From: Mucilaginibacter sp.
GTDB taxonomy: Bacteria > Bacteroidota > Bacteroidia > Sphingobacteriales > Sphingobacteriaceae
Length of the DNA stretch: 64,000 nt
Reading direction: 5' to 3'
NCBI RefSeq assembly: GCF_028288185.1
Contig: NZ_JAQBOF010000008.1
Coordinates: 310,001-374,000 of the forward strand
Made by a program: the position numbers and the translations under genes. This document shows, piece after piece, positions 25,997 through 36,124 of this stretch. Under the pieces are notes generated by a model that saw only the letters and a program-made list of their open reading frames with translations, did not search any database and was not told the origin of the DNA. Each line of letters starts with the position of its first letter. Position 1 is the first letter of the stretch.

Positions 25997-27517
25997 TTAT
26001 TGTTTTTTTATAGAACGGTTGTCGGCGGGTATATTTAATTCTTTTAATGATGACCCGGTAATATGGTTCAAAATAATAGCCGGCAAGGTGGTTGTCGCAG
26101 GTAAACTCAGGCCTTGTATGGCAACTTGTTTTACATCGTCAAAAATAAACGCAGGCCTAAAATCATCAGCAGCTAATAGCAATTTTATGTTTTTTAGCTT
26201 GATGTTATCGGTATGCCTAACATATAACCCATAGGATGGCACCTCGCCAAACATAGTAAACTCGGGGTAGCCTGGTATATTTTCTTTTACATAGTTCAAA
26301 GAATCGGTACTAACATAAGCTATATTTTTACTGCCACCGCCTCCGTAAGTTATCTCTATATTCTCCAATGTTACATCTTCAATTGCATGACCAGGAATAC
26401 CGGCGATTATGGCAGATGTTAAATTTCTCTGTATAAGTGGTTTTGGCGCGGGGCCTTCTATCGGGTAACCAATATCGGGTTTGGCGTTTGGTATATCAGC
26501 TTTAACATCACTTATGTAAACGTGTTTGATGGAGCCATAGCGGTTGTCTTTGTTTCGATGACCAAGCCGTATAAATATTGCATTGCCGGTATTTTTGGCT
26601 ATAATATTTCTGATGTCTACATTGTCAATAAATGCGCCGTCAACGGTTTCCAACGCTATGGCAGAGCGATAAGTATCGTAAATAGTCAAATTGCGGGCGG
26701 TAATATTCTTAAAACCACCGGTAGAGCCGGTACCTAATTTAAACGCGCTGGCGCTCGATCGGATAGTACAATCAGTTATGGTTATATGGTCGCACCATGA
26801 GTTTTTATCGCTCGATTTAAGGCAAATCCCATCATCAGCCGAATTAATAAATGAATTGCTAACCTTTACATTTTTACAATCGGTTAGGTCAATGCCGTCG
26901 TTGTTCCAGTAAGCGGTGCTTTCCACTTTTATATGGTCTATCAGCATATCGGTACAGTTAGTATAATCCTGCACCCATGAGGCCGAGTTTTTCAAAGTGA
27001 TATCCTTAACAACAATATTACTGCAACTAACCAGTGATATAATCTCGGGCCGGTTTCGTTCAGTTGGTCGTTTTAACAAATATTCAGGATCTATAATTGT
27101 ACCGGCGCGCAATAATTTAAAAACGTCTGCCATTAACTCGTGCGCATTGCCGTCAATAATACCATTGCCCGTTATAGCTATGTTTTTTTGATTACGGGCT
27201 GATATTACAAATAATTGGTCGTTTGGATAATCTAACCGTTTGCTGCTCCCCATTAAAATGGCGTTGTCATCCAAATGCAGTTCTACGCCATTTTTAAGTA
27301 CTATTGGGCCGGTAATGTATACGCCGGTAGGTACCAGCACTTTGCCACCACCACCTGCTGCTGCCGCATCTATGGCTTTTTGGATACTTGCCGCATTATT
27401 TATTTTAAGATCAAACTTAGCCCCATAGTTGGTTATATTGTATGTTTTTTGCTGAGATATGGCTAATTGAGTGCATGAAACAAGTATGATCAATAGTAAA
27501 ACTTTTACGAACTGCAT
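25997..27517 (-). CDS. GH28 family polygalacturonase-like glycosidase
   Basis: I start at ATG 27517 (506 residues), where the signal peptide begins (MQFVKVLLLIILVSCTQLAI); an in-frame start at 27550 would add 11 residues without need. The mature part opens with YNITNYGAKFDLKINNAASIQKAIDAA and has the beta-helix active-site strands WNNDGIDL, SADDGICLKSS and KLGTGSTGGFKNI, with the two adjacent Asp residues. The His of the classical GHG motif is replaced. About the same length as the GH28 at 12576, so the locus carries two related but distinct beta-helix enzymes. It is transcribed against its neighbours. Confidence 0.88.
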   Translation of the reverse strand: MQFVKVLLLIILVSCTQLAISQQKTYNITNYGAKFDLKINNAASIQKAIDAAAAGGGGKVLVPTGVYITGPIVLKNGVELHLDDNAILMGSSKRLDYPNDQLFVISARNQKNIAITGNGIIDGNAHELMADVFKLLRAGTIIDPEYLLKRPTERNRPEIISLVSCSNIVVKDITLKNSASWVQDYTNCTDMLIDHIKVESTAYWNNDGIDLTDCKNVKVSNSFINSADDGICLKSSDKNSWCDHITITDCTIRSSASAFKLGTGSTGGFKNITARNLTIYDTYRSAIALETVDGAFIDNVDIRNIIAKNTGNAIFIRLGHRNKDNRYGSIKHVYISDVKADIPNAKPDIGYPIEGPAPKPLIQRNLTSAIIAGIPGHAIEDVTLENIEITYGGGGSKNIAYVSTDSLNYVKENIPGYPEFTMFGEVPSYGLYVRHTDNIKLKNIKLLLAADDFRPAFIFDDVKQVAIQGLSLPATTTLPAIILNHITGSSLKELNIPADNRSIKKQ

Positions 27518-27614
27518 ATTAACAGGGGTTTTATAAATGGCTATTAACAAATGTATTATTTGTTTGGCTAAATTAATGCTTTGAAAATGGCTGATTTATT
27601 GCTGTAATTGGCTT

Positions 27615-28034
27615 ATGGAAGATTTAGAAAGATTTATCAAAGCCCAGGAGCAGGACTATGCTATTGCCCTTGCAGAAGTTAAAAATGGCCGCAAACGCAG
27701 CCATTGGATGTGGTATATCTTTCCGCAGATCCAGGGTTTGGGCTTTAGCGAGATGGCTAAACGTTATGGCATAAAAAGCCTGGATGAAGCTGAAGCTTAT
27801 ATCCAGCATCCGGTTTTAGGTCAACGCCTGATTGAGATCTGCACCGCCCTGCTGCAATTAAAAAGCAATGATGCCTATGCCATATTTGGTAGTCCGGACG
27901 ATATGAAACTTAAATCATCCATGACGTTGTTTGCTTCATTGCCGGATGCTTATCCGGTATTTCAATCTATCTTGGATAAATTTTTTAACGGCGAACCCGA
28001 CAGCAAAACCCTACATCTTATTGGAGAGGCTTAG
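27615..28034 (+). CDS. DUF1810 family protein
   Basis: A 139-residue soluble protein with the DUF1810 pattern: LERFIKAQEQDYAIALAEVKNGRKRSHWMWYIFPQ, QGLGFSEMAKRYGI, and DAYAIFGSPDDMKLKSSMTLF. No signal peptide. The function of the family is not established to my knowledge. It sits alone between the divergent GH28 and the GH78 gene and seems unrelated to glycan breakdown. Confidence 0.88.
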   Translation: MEDLERFIKAQEQDYAIALAEVKNGRKRSHWMWYIFPQIQGLGFSEMAKRYGIKSLDEAEAYIQHPVLGQRLIEICTALLQLKSNDAYAIFGSPDDMKLKSSMTLFASLPDAYPVFQSILDKFFNGEPDSKTLHLIGEA

Positions 28035-28139
28035 GTTTTACACAAAAAAATAGGTGCCGACCTCTAATTAATTTCTATTATTAAGTTAATTCTGATAAGT
28101 TAAAACTTATATTAGATAACCAATTATTACTTATTTGTT

Positions 28140-30890
28140 ATGAAATATATAGGCGCGGCTTTGCTATTAATGTTCAGTTGTATGGTAAATGCACAGCACT
28201 TAACCGTAAATAATTTAACATGCGAAAATAAAACTAACCCATTGGGCATTGACGCTGTTGCTCCAAAACTAAGCTGGAACCTAAATTCTGACCAACGCGA
28301 TGTTTTACAAACCGGCTATCAAATTATAGTTGCTGATAATTTATCGACAATTAATAAAAACCAAGGCAATGTATGGGATTCGCATAAAGTAAATTCAGAC
28401 CAATCTATAATGGTGCCTTGTGGGGGTAAGGAGTTACAATCTGCTAAAACCTATTATTGGAAAGTGCGTGTTTGGGATAATAAAAAAGAAGCATCCGCAT
28501 GGAGCGCGGTTTCATCATGGCAAATGGGCCTTTTATCGACAACCGACTGGAAAGGCGCTAAATGGATAGCTTATGAGGAGCTACCGTCAGCACAACGTAT
28601 TGTACCCGCGATACATGGCAATGGCCCAAAGAATTTAGGGCCGGGTAAGGATGTTTTGCCCTTAATGTGTAAGGATTTTAAAGTTAATAGAGCTATAAAA
28701 AAAGCATCCTTATTTATTAGCGGGTTAGGGCATTTTGAAGCAAGCCTAAACGGCAAAACAATTGGCGACCATTTTTTGGACCCCGGCTGGACAAGCTATG
28801 ATAAAGAGGCTATGTATGTTAGTTTTGATATCACTAAACAACTAAAACCCGGCTCAAATGCCATTGGTGTAATGTTGGGCAACGGTATGTATTACATTCC
28901 GCGCGAGCGGTACCGAAAAATAACCGGGGCATTTGGTTACCCAAAAATGATATGCCTGGTAAAACTGGAATATAGTGATGGCAGTATCGAGAATGTGATA
29001 TCTGACGAAAGCTGGAAAACTACCGCCGGGCCTATTACCTTTTCAAGTATTTACGGGGGAGAGGACTACGATGCAAGGCTAGAAAAAAGCGGCTGGAACA
29101 CCGCCAATTTTAACGATAGCGCTTGGAAACGGGCTCTGATTGTTAACGGATCGCCACGCTTAAAGGCGCAAATTGCTGACCCGGTTACGGTGATGGATAC
29201 GCTTACTACAAAAAAGATCACTCACCCCAATGACAGCACCTGGGTTTATGATCTGGGGCAAAACTCATCAGCCATACCGCAGCTAAAAATAAAGGGAGCA
29301 AAAAGCTCTGCCATAAAAATAGTGCCCGGCGAGTTGTTGGATGATAATGGCCTGGTTACACAACAAGCAACAGGCGCCCCTAATTATTTTGCATATACCT
29401 TAAAAGGTGGAGCTATTGAAACCTGGCAACCCAAGTTTAGTTATTACGGGTTTAGATATTTACAGATAACAGGTGCCAAACCGCACAACCAAGCCGGAGC
29501 TAATAAACTGCCGGAAGTAATTGAATTGTGTGGCTTACACATCCGCAACAGTGCCGCAAAAGCAGGCGATTTTTATTGTTCTAATGATCTGTTTAATCGC
29601 ACCTATACCTTAATTAACTGGGCGATTAAAAGTAATATGGTAAGCGTATTGACCGATTGCCCGCACCGTGAAAAATTAGGTTGGCTGGAAGAGGCACACC
29701 TGATGGCGAACTCTATCCGTTATAATTTTGATATGACCAACTTGTTTTTGCAGGAGATAGAGAACATCCGCACATCGCAACGCGAAAATGGGATGATACC
29801 GGATATAGCGCCCGAATATGTGCAATTTGATGGTGGTTTTGTAGACTCGCCTGAATGGGGGAGTACTGGGGTGATCCTGCCATGGTACCTTTACCAATGG
29901 TATGGTAATAAAGATGTATTAGTACAGAACTACGATATGATCAAACGCTATGTCGAGTATTTAAAATCGAAAGCGAATAATGACATACTGGATTATGGTT
30001 TGGGCGATTGGTTTGATATCGGCCCTAAAAATCCAGGTCCGGCACAGCTTACACCGAAGTCGTTAACCGCTACGGCCTATTATTTTTATGACCTTTCTAT
30101 TTTAACACGTATAGCCAAAATTACAGGTAATGAAGCCGATGCTGTTCATTATGGCGCGCTGGCAGCACGGGTACGAAACAACTATAATAAAGTATTCTTT
30201 AATACTGCTACCAATCAATACGCTACAGGCAGCCAAACAGCTAACGCCATATCGGTTTATATGGGTTTGGTAGAGCCGCAGTATAAAAAAGCTGTTGTAG
30301 ATAATATTGTGAAGGATCTGCAGGCGCATAATAATGCCATCACCGCCGGGGATATAGGTTTTAGATACTTATTAAAAGTATTGGCAGACGAAGGCAGATC
30401 TGACGTGATATTTGCAATGAATAGTCGCGATGATGTACCGGGCTATGGTTATCAGTTGGCTCATGGTGCTACATCACTTACCGAATCATGGCAGGCCTAT
30501 CGCTTTGTGTCAAACAACCACTTTATGTTAGGGCATTTAATGGAATGGTTTTATAATAACCTGGCCGGTATAAGCCAATCCGAAGATATTATAGCATCAA
30601 AAGAGATCATCATTCGCCCAAGTGTGGTTGGTGATGTAACCTATGCACGTGGGCATTTTAAATCGCCTTATGGCGCTATCTCGTCCTCATGGCAAAGCAG
30701 TAAAAGTGAGTTTAAGCTACAGGTGAGAATTCCGGCTAATACCAAAGCGGTTGTATATTTCCCTGATGCGGCAACTGGTCAGGTTTATGAGGTTGGTAAA
30801 ATACAAATGATACTGTCAACCGTAAATAGCGATGGACATAGAACCTTAGAAATAGGATCGGGTACGTATAGTTTTTCGATAAAGAAATAA
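28140..30890 (+). CDS. GH78 alpha-L-rhamnosidase
   Basis: A 916-residue secreted protein (signal peptide about 1-18, ending VNAQ). Domain order is the normal one: an N-terminal fibronectin-like part (LTVNNLTCENKTNPLGIDAVAPKLSW), a carbohydrate-binding beta-sandwich (KKASLFISGLGHFEASLNG), the (alpha/alpha)6 catalytic barrel, and a C-terminal beta-domain. The catalytic acid region reads DCPHREKLGWLEEAH, and YGLGDWFDIG lies downstream. GH78 enzymes release terminal alpha-L-rhamnose from pectin, flavonoids or gums. Its stop codon overlaps the sulfatase start (TAATG), so the two are translationally coupled. Confidence 0.92.
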   Translation: MKYIGAALLLMFSCMVNAQHLTVNNLTCENKTNPLGIDAVAPKLSWNLNSDQRDVLQTGYQIIVADNLSTINKNQGNVWDSHKVNSDQSIMVPCGGKELQSAKTYYWKVRVWDNKKEASAWSAVSSWQMGLLSTTDWKGAKWIAYEELPSAQRIVPAIHGNGPKNLGPGKDVLPLMCKDFKVNRAIKKASLFISGLGHFEASLNGKTIGDHFLDPGWTSYDKEAMYVSFDITKQLKPGSNAIGVMLGNGMYYIPRERYRKITGAFGYPKMICLVKLEYSDGSIENVISDESWKTTAGPITFSSIYGGEDYDARLEKSGWNTANFNDSAWKRALIVNGSPRLKAQIADPVTVMDTLTTKKITHPNDSTWVYDLGQNSSAIPQLKIKGAKSSAIKIVPGELLDDNGLVTQQATGAPNYFAYTLKGGAIETWQPKFSYYGFRYLQITGAKPHNQAGANKLPEVIELCGLHIRNSAAKAGDFYCSNDLFNRTYTLINWAIKSNMVSVLTDCPHREKLGWLEEAHLMANSIRYNFDMTNLFLQEIENIRTSQRENGMIPDIAPEYVQFDGGFVDSPEWGSTGVILPWYLYQWYGNKDVLVQNYDMIKRYVEYLKSKANNDILDYGLGDWFDIGPKNPGPAQLTPKSLTATAYYFYDLSILTRIAKITGNEADAVHYGALAARVRNNYNKVFFNTATNQYATGSQTANAISVYMGLVEPQYKKAVVDNIVKDLQAHNNAITAGDIGFRYLLKVLADEGRSDVIFAMNSRDDVPGYGYQLAHGATSLTESWQAYRFVSNNHFMLGHLMEWFYNNLAGISQSEDIIASKEIIIRPSVVGDVTYARGHFKSPYGAISSSWQSSKSEFKLQVRIPANTKAVVYFPDAATGQVYEVGKIQMILSTVNSDGHRTLEIGSGTYSFSIKK

Positions 30891-32455
30891 TGAAAATAAA
30901 GACCGGTTTATTTTTGTTTTTATTGCTGCTATCGCAACAGCAACTATTTGCACAACAATTCCCATCGCCTAAAACTGACAGACCCAATATTATATTTATC
31001 ATGGCCGATGATCACGCCTATCAGGCCATAAGCGCGTACGGATCGAAATTCATACAAACGCCAAATATTGATAGGATAGCGCATGAGGGAGCGTTAATGC
31101 GGTCGGCCTATGTTACTAATTCGGTATGCAGTCCAAGCAGAGCAGTTATATTGACGGGGAAGTATTCGCACCTGAATGGGATGAAAGATAACGGCACCTA
31201 TTTTAACGGCGCGCAGCAAACCTTGCCGAAGATATTTAAGCAATATGGTTATCAAACAGCTATTGTGGGCAAGTGGCATTTGTTTAGTACACCAACTGGT
31301 TTTGATTACTGGAACATACTGCCCGACCAGGGAAATTACTATCATCCCCGCTTTATTAAAATGGGTAAGGATACCGTGTACAATGGTTATGTAACTGATA
31401 TTATTACCGATATGGCTATTAACTGGATCGATGATAATAAAAGCAAACCCTTCTTTTTGATGCTGCACCATAAGGCCCCGCACCGTAACGCTATGCCGCC
31501 TATTAAATACTTGGATAAGTTCAACGATGTGAAATTTCTACTGCCGTATAGTTTTTATGATGATTATAAAAATAAGGTCGGCTTGCAACGCCAAAGCATC
31601 ACCATGAAAAACGATTTGGATATACGCTACGATACCAAAATACCATGCGACACTTGCGAGATAACCAAAATAAACAATTGGGCACCGGGCGAATATAAAA
31701 AAGAATTGGCCGGTTTAACACCTGCCGAGCGTGTGATATGGGATAAAGCCTATCAGAAAAAGTATGAGATATTTAAGACGCTGCATACCAAAGCCGAGAT
31801 AACCCGCTTTCAATACCAGCGCTACATGGAAGATTATTTGCGGTGCATTATGTCGTTAGATGATAATGTGGGCAGGGTATTAAAGTATTTGGACAAAACC
31901 GGGCTGGCAAAAAATACCATCGTAGTTTATATGTCCGACCAGGGATTTTACCTGGGCGAACATGGCTTGTATGATAAACGGTTTATGTACGAAGAATCAT
32001 TCCGCACACCGATGATGATCCGCTACCCTAAAGCGATAAAGGCAGGTACCCAATTAAACCAATTTATACTAAACCTTGATGTGGCCCCAACGCTGCTTGA
32101 CCTTGCCGGAATAAAGCCACCCGCCGATATGCAGGGCGAATCCATCAAACCATTACTCAATAAAAAGCCATTGGTTAAAAAATGGCGCGATGAGATCTAC
32201 TATCATTATTACGAATTATCGTTTAATTTGACTGCCCATTACGGTATCCGCACTAAACAATATGCGCTAATGCATTTTTATAACCCGGTTGATGGCTGGG
32301 AACTATACGACCTTAAAAACGATCCGCACGAAATGACCAACGTTTATGATAAACCCGAATACCAGGCAACGGTAACCGATCTTAAAGCGCACCTAAAAGC
32401 GCTACAGGTAAAATACCAGGATGATGAGAAGGATTTTTTACCAAAGAAGAAATAG
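30890..32455 (+). CDS. Secreted sulfatase (formylglycine-dependent arylsulfatase family)
   Basis: A 521-residue protein with signal peptide (about 1-22, ending LFAQ). The N-terminal metal site is PNIIFIMADDHAYQA, and the maturation motif is C80-S-P-S-R followed by AVILTG, so Cys80 should become formylglycine with the help of an anaerobic or aerobic maturase not seen here. HHKAPHRN and KWHLF supply further active-site residues; DQGFYLGEHGLYDKR closes the metal site. The start overlaps the GH78 stop, suggesting that the sulfate ester is removed from the same rhamnose-bearing glycan. Sulfatase class within S1 not assigned. Confidence 0.92.
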   Translation: MKIKTGLFLFLLLLSQQQLFAQQFPSPKTDRPNIIFIMADDHAYQAISAYGSKFIQTPNIDRIAHEGALMRSAYVTNSVCSPSRAVILTGKYSHLNGMKDNGTYFNGAQQTLPKIFKQYGYQTAIVGKWHLFSTPTGFDYWNILPDQGNYYHPRFIKMGKDTVYNGYVTDIITDMAINWIDDNKSKPFFLMLHHKAPHRNAMPPIKYLDKFNDVKFLLPYSFYDDYKNKVGLQRQSITMKNDLDIRYDTKIPCDTCEITKINNWAPGEYKKELAGLTPAERVIWDKAYQKKYEIFKTLHTKAEITRFQYQRYMEDYLRCIMSLDDNVGRVLKYLDKTGLAKNTIVVYMSDQGFYLGEHGLYDKRFMYEESFRTPMMIRYPKAIKAGTQLNQFILNLDVAPTLLDLAGIKPPADMQGESIKPLLNKKPLVKKWRDEIYYHYYELSFNLTAHYGIRTKQYALMHFYNPVDGWELYDLKNDPHEMTNVYDKPEYQATVTDLKAHLKALQVKYQDDEKDFLPKKK

Positions 32456-32462
32456 TAAGCAA

Positions 32463-32494
32463 ACAAAAGAGGCACCGAAAGGTGCCTCTTTTGT
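32463..32494. terminator. Bidirectional intrinsic terminator
   Basis: ACAAAAGAGGCACC (32463-32476) pairs with GGTGCCTCTTTTGT (32481-32494) over a GAAA loop, with A/T runs on both sides. It separates the convergent sulfatase and dehydrogenase genes. Confidence 0.9.
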
Positions 32495-32510
32495 TATAGT
32501 CTATAGCTAA

Positions 32511-35135
32511 TTACTTTTTCTGTTGAGATAAGAAAGTAACCAGCGATGCCAGTTCTTTATATGATAATGGGTTGGCAAGGCCTGTCGGCATCATAGATGT
32601 TTCCAGTTCTTTGCGTGATATGATGTCGCTTGTTTTAACGGTAAATACATCGCCGGTAATATTACGTAAGGTAATCTGGTCGGCTGTTTGCTCGGTTACA
32701 AAACCCATATAGATCTGGTTGCCTTTAGCGGTTATTACATTGGTAGCAAAGCCCTGCGAAATAGACGCGTTAGGTTTAAGGATAGATTCGGCTATTTGCT
32801 CTTTATTCATAATAGCACCTATTTGCCCCATAAACGGACCTTTTAACTTATCGCCCTTGTTAAGGCTATGGCAGGTTATACAGCCTTGTTTGCTAAATAG
32901 GGCCTTACCTACAACCGGGTCGCCTTCTATTTTGGCTACTGCCAATAACACATCTTCTATAGATGATTTACCAACCTGTCCTTTATCGTTTTTTATTTTC
33001 TCCAAATCTACTTTGCGCTCGTTACCTGCAGCAATTGGTTTTGCTTCTACACCAAATTCGTCTATTCCCATTCTATGGCGGAAATTCAGATCAGTAAGAA
33101 ATTGTTTGCCGTTAGCATTAGCTTTGTTCCATTGGGCCTTTAAGAATGTCTCAATAACAGGCGACTCTTTCCAAAGTATGGCTTTATAATATGGCCCATG
33201 CGAATCCGGCCTGGTACCCCACCACCATGAGGCGTCATAAGGCGCTTCTTCTTTATACAAACGTGATAGGGTAATAGTGATCTGTTTTTTTAGTTGCGCG
33301 TTTTGTGAACGTTTATAAGCTGCAATTAAACCGTTAACTGCCCTCTCATCGTGCATATAACGTAATGCCCACAATGCCAGGGTTGAATTTGGTGTGCCGA
33401 TAGCCGCAACACAAGCGTCAACAGCGTTAAGTGCTAATAACGCCCTTACCGCCAAATGCGGAAGCACAATAGGCGAGTTTGGCGTAGCATGCGGCCCTTC
33501 AGCAACATCTTTACCAGGCGCTACAAATGATGCAGGCACTTTAGTTTTTAATAGGGTAGGTGCAACAGCAGCGTTACCCAAACGGCCCAGGCCAACTATA
33601 GAAACAACACGTACACGAGGGTCAGGGTCATTCAATCCCGATAAGAAGGGTTGGTTAGGTACGTTCTTTAAAAATCCTTTACGATCTGTTAACGCGCGTA
33701 GCGCAAATTCTCTCATCACACTTTCGTGTGATAGGTTAACCAGCGTAGGTATTGCGCTTTCGCCTGCTGTTTGAGCGTAGGTATATAAACCTGCTACGCG
33801 GCTGTATAATTGAAGACTTTTGTCTGACGCGATCTTTAAAGCCGCAGCAGCGGCTTGTTTTTCGGAACGTCCCAATAGTTCTTGGGAAGCATTTAAACGT
33901 GCAACCGCGCTTGGCGATTTTAACAGTTCTGCCAATTCATTTACAGATGCTTTTGGCAAGTCCGGGAATGCTTTATAGGTCCAGTTATTAGGTACAACCC
34001 TAACTACATAACCTTTACTTGGGCTGCCGCTATAACCCGCGCCATCCCATGCCGAAAGGTATAATCTGCCTGATCCGTCAACGTCCAAATCGGTAATTTG
34101 AGGTAGTTTAATAAACTCTTCGTCCTTTTGAGTAAAGGTTGGGCCATCAGGCGTTACACGATGGATGTACAACATGCTAAGTCCCCAATCGGCCATCATA
34201 GGCACATTGGTGTATTTTTCGGGCCAGTTAGGCTCGGCCATATAAAGCGCGCCTGTTCCGGAGCCGCCGCCAACATCAACTAATGCCGGTAATATTTCGT
34301 CTGTAAAATGTTGAAACAGGGTTGGATAACCATACTCGCCCGATTGTATATGATGCGAGAAACGGATGTTCCAGCCACCACCATCATTGGTGTTTTCGCG
34401 TGTGAAAATATTCATGTAAGGATCAATAGCCAGATCATATACGTTACGTGTACCATGAGTATAAATCTCCATCTCTGTTCCGTCCGGGCGAACACGTACA
34501 ATACCGCCACCCAACATGGTCAATTTTTTGCCTGAACGATCTACAGCATTATAAAAGCCAAAATCGCCTACACCAACATAGATCCAGCCATCAATACCCA
34601 TCCGTATGCCGTTTGTAGCGTGGTCGGTACCACGTTCTTGCAGATACCTGGTATTGCTAAAGTTTTCTATCAACGGTTTTTCAGGGCCATCGGCTACGCC
34701 GTCGCCATTTTTATCTTCAAAAACTACAAGGGCCATGCCGGTAGCTTTTTTGGTTTCTTTAGAGAAGGTAGTGTGCAATACAAAAACCTTATCGCCTTTA
34801 ACAATTATACCGCGAGGGTTATCTACCATAGCAAATACGGTATGCTTATCCGGTTTGCCATCATTGTCGCTGTCTATCAGCTTAATAATACTGCCTTTGT
34901 CTGGATCTTTACCTAACGATCCGATCATGTCTACACCAACAAAAACTTCGCCGGTTGGTGCAACTGCTAAACAAGCAGGGCTTGGTGTAATATCCGGGCC
35001 GGTAAATGGCGTGATTTTTAATTCAGGCGGGTTTTGTGCTGCCAGTTTTGACATCGGCTTAGGCTTAGTAAAGAACCCTTGTACTCCCATAAACAGGATA
35101 AGGGTTGACGCAAGGCTTATAGTTAATTTAAACAT
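32511..35135 (-). CDS. Membrane-bound dehydrogenase-type beta-propeller protein with HEAT-like repeats and cytochrome c
   Basis: An 874-residue exported protein. Residues 35-380 form a glucose/sorbosone dehydrogenase-like propeller (VFVGVDMIGSLG, GRLYLSAWDG, GTRNVYDLAIDPYMNIFTRENT). Residues about 390-640 carry alpha-helical HEAT-like repeats. The C-terminal domain binds haem c: CITCH at 752-756 and an axial Met candidate in TSMMPTG near 849. This layout matches the putative membrane-bound dehydrogenase/haem-binding family abundant in Planctomycetes and Bacteroidota; substrates are largely unknown. The DUF1080 gene lies 21 bases upstream in the same operon, behind a LacI-type palindrome, which suggests sugar oxidation outside the cytoplasm. 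Confidence 0.85.
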   Translation of the reverse strand: MFKLTISLASTLILFMGVQGFFTKPKPMSKLAAQNPPELKITPFTGPDITPSPACLAVAPTGEVFVGVDMIGSLGKDPDKGSIIKLIDSDNDGKPDKHTVFAMVDNPRGIIVKGDKVFVLHTTFSKETKKATGMALVVFEDKNGDGVADGPEKPLIENFSNTRYLQERGTDHATNGIRMGIDGWIYVGVGDFGFYNAVDRSGKKLTMLGGGIVRVRPDGTEMEIYTHGTRNVYDLAIDPYMNIFTRENTNDGGGWNIRFSHHIQSGEYGYPTLFQHFTDEILPALVDVGGGSGTGALYMAEPNWPEKYTNVPMMADWGLSMLYIHRVTPDGPTFTQKDEEFIKLPQITDLDVDGSGRLYLSAWDGAGYSGSPSKGYVVRVVPNNWTYKAFPDLPKASVNELAELLKSPSAVARLNASQELLGRSEKQAAAAALKIASDKSLQLYSRVAGLYTYAQTAGESAIPTLVNLSHESVMREFALRALTDRKGFLKNVPNQPFLSGLNDPDPRVRVVSIVGLGRLGNAAVAPTLLKTKVPASFVAPGKDVAEGPHATPNSPIVLPHLAVRALLALNAVDACVAAIGTPNSTLALWALRYMHDERAVNGLIAAYKRSQNAQLKKQITITLSRLYKEEAPYDASWWWGTRPDSHGPYYKAILWKESPVIETFLKAQWNKANANGKQFLTDLNFRHRMGIDEFGVEAKPIAAGNERKVDLEKIKNDKGQVGKSSIEDVLLAVAKIEGDPVVGKALFSKQGCITCHSLNKGDKLKGPFMGQIGAIMNKEQIAESILKPNASISQGFATNVITAKGNQIYMGFVTEQTADQITLRNITGDVFTVKTSDIISRKELETSMMPTGLANPLSYKELASLVTFLSQQKK

Positions 35136-35156
35136 TGTATTTGCTGTTGTATAGTG

Positions 35157-36014
35157 TTATTGTTTTGCTACTCTTTTTTCTGACATTAACTTGGCTATCA
35201 CTTCCTGAAGCTGTTTAGGATTTTTGGCATATTTCTCCAGGTCTATGATCTCAATTTTTCTAAAATCGGTAGGGTGGCTTTCGCCTTGGATAGAAATTGA
35301 ACCGCTTTTAAGCATTGTGCCTTCGCCATGTTCGCCTTTCGGAGGATCAGTTTGCGGTTTTTGATAGCGCATTACTTCTTCGCCGTTTACATAATGTACT
35401 ACTAATGAGTCTGCCAAAACCAAAGCTTCCACACGTACCCATTGGTCGCCGTTATAAGTTTGCGCTTTAGAGTCGGTGCAATGCTGTGTAATTATTTTGC
35501 CATCCCTTTCAAACTGTGTACCCGGGGTACATAAATTTGCAGTAGAGCGATTGCCTTTGCCCGAGCCGCCAAGCAATTGTACCTCCATCGAATTTGGGAA
35601 ATCCTGGTCCTTTTTCATGGTCTCGGGTGCCTGGCCATGGATCATGATACCATTGTTACGGAAAGCCCAACCCGGCCCGCCCTTACACTGGTCGCCAACA
35701 AAACGATACTCAACACCTATTAAATAATATGAATATGGTTTTTTATAAAAAAGGTGGCCGTAAGTTTCGTTAAAATTATCGTACTGATCGTATCTAACCT
35801 CCAGCAATCCATTCTCTACACGAAAAGTGTTTTTAAAATTATCATCCAAATCATGGTATCTTATCTTGGGGTGCCAGTCTGCAAGGTCTTTACCATTAAA
35901 CATTTGCACCCACTTAGGGGTAGCTACTGCAGTTTTTTTAATTGGAGGTTTGCCCGGAAATATAAAAAGCAAACTTAAAAAAACAAGGTTTTTCAGCATC
36001 GGGTAAGTAAACAT
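35157..36014 (-). CDS. DUF1080 / 3-keto-disaccharide hydrolase family protein
   Basis: A 285-residue secreted beta-sandwich protein: WVQMFNGKDLADWHPKIRYHDL, GLLEVRYDQYDNFNETYGHLFYKKPYS, RNNGIMIHGQ and SMEVQLLGG are the standard DUF1080 (PF06439) segments, ending with an LKSGSISIQGESHPTDFRKIEI strand. Characterised members hydrolyse 3-keto-glycosides or 3-keto-disaccharides. Two starts are possible: 36014 or the ATG at 35999, which begins directly with the signal peptide. The haem dehydrogenase follows 21 bases later. The perfect palindrome at 36125-36142 is about 110 bases upstream. Confidence 0.88.
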   Translation of the reverse strand: MFTYPMLKNLVFLSLLFIFPGKPPIKKTAVATPKWVQMFNGKDLADWHPKIRYHDLDDNFKNTFRVENGLLEVRYDQYDNFNETYGHLFYKKPYSYYLIGVEYRFVGDQCKGGPGWAFRNNGIMIHGQAPETMKKDQDFPNSMEVQLLGGSGKGNRSTANLCTPGTQFERDGKIITQHCTDSKAQTYNGDQWVRVEALVLADSLVVHYVNGEEVMRYQKPQTDPPKGEHGEGTMLKSGSISIQGESHPTDFRKIEIIDLEKYAKNPKQLQEVIAKLMSEKRVAKQ

Positions 36015-36124
36015 CGGCTTGTTTATAACAATTTATTAATAGTTGGTTAATATTGGTAAGGGTAAACTTACAAATAAAATCCAATCATTAAAATCTATCA
36101 GCCAGTTACTTACTGTAACATGTT

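Noticed and set aside
32719..33189. 156-codon forward ORF opposite the C-terminal part of the dehydrogenase
   Set aside because: Lies over the cytochrome c coding region of a real gene; no independent evidence.
34606..35154. 182-codon forward ORF opposite the dehydrogenase gene
   Set aside because: Antisense shadow of a well-supported gene with clear domains; composition is that of a complement frame.
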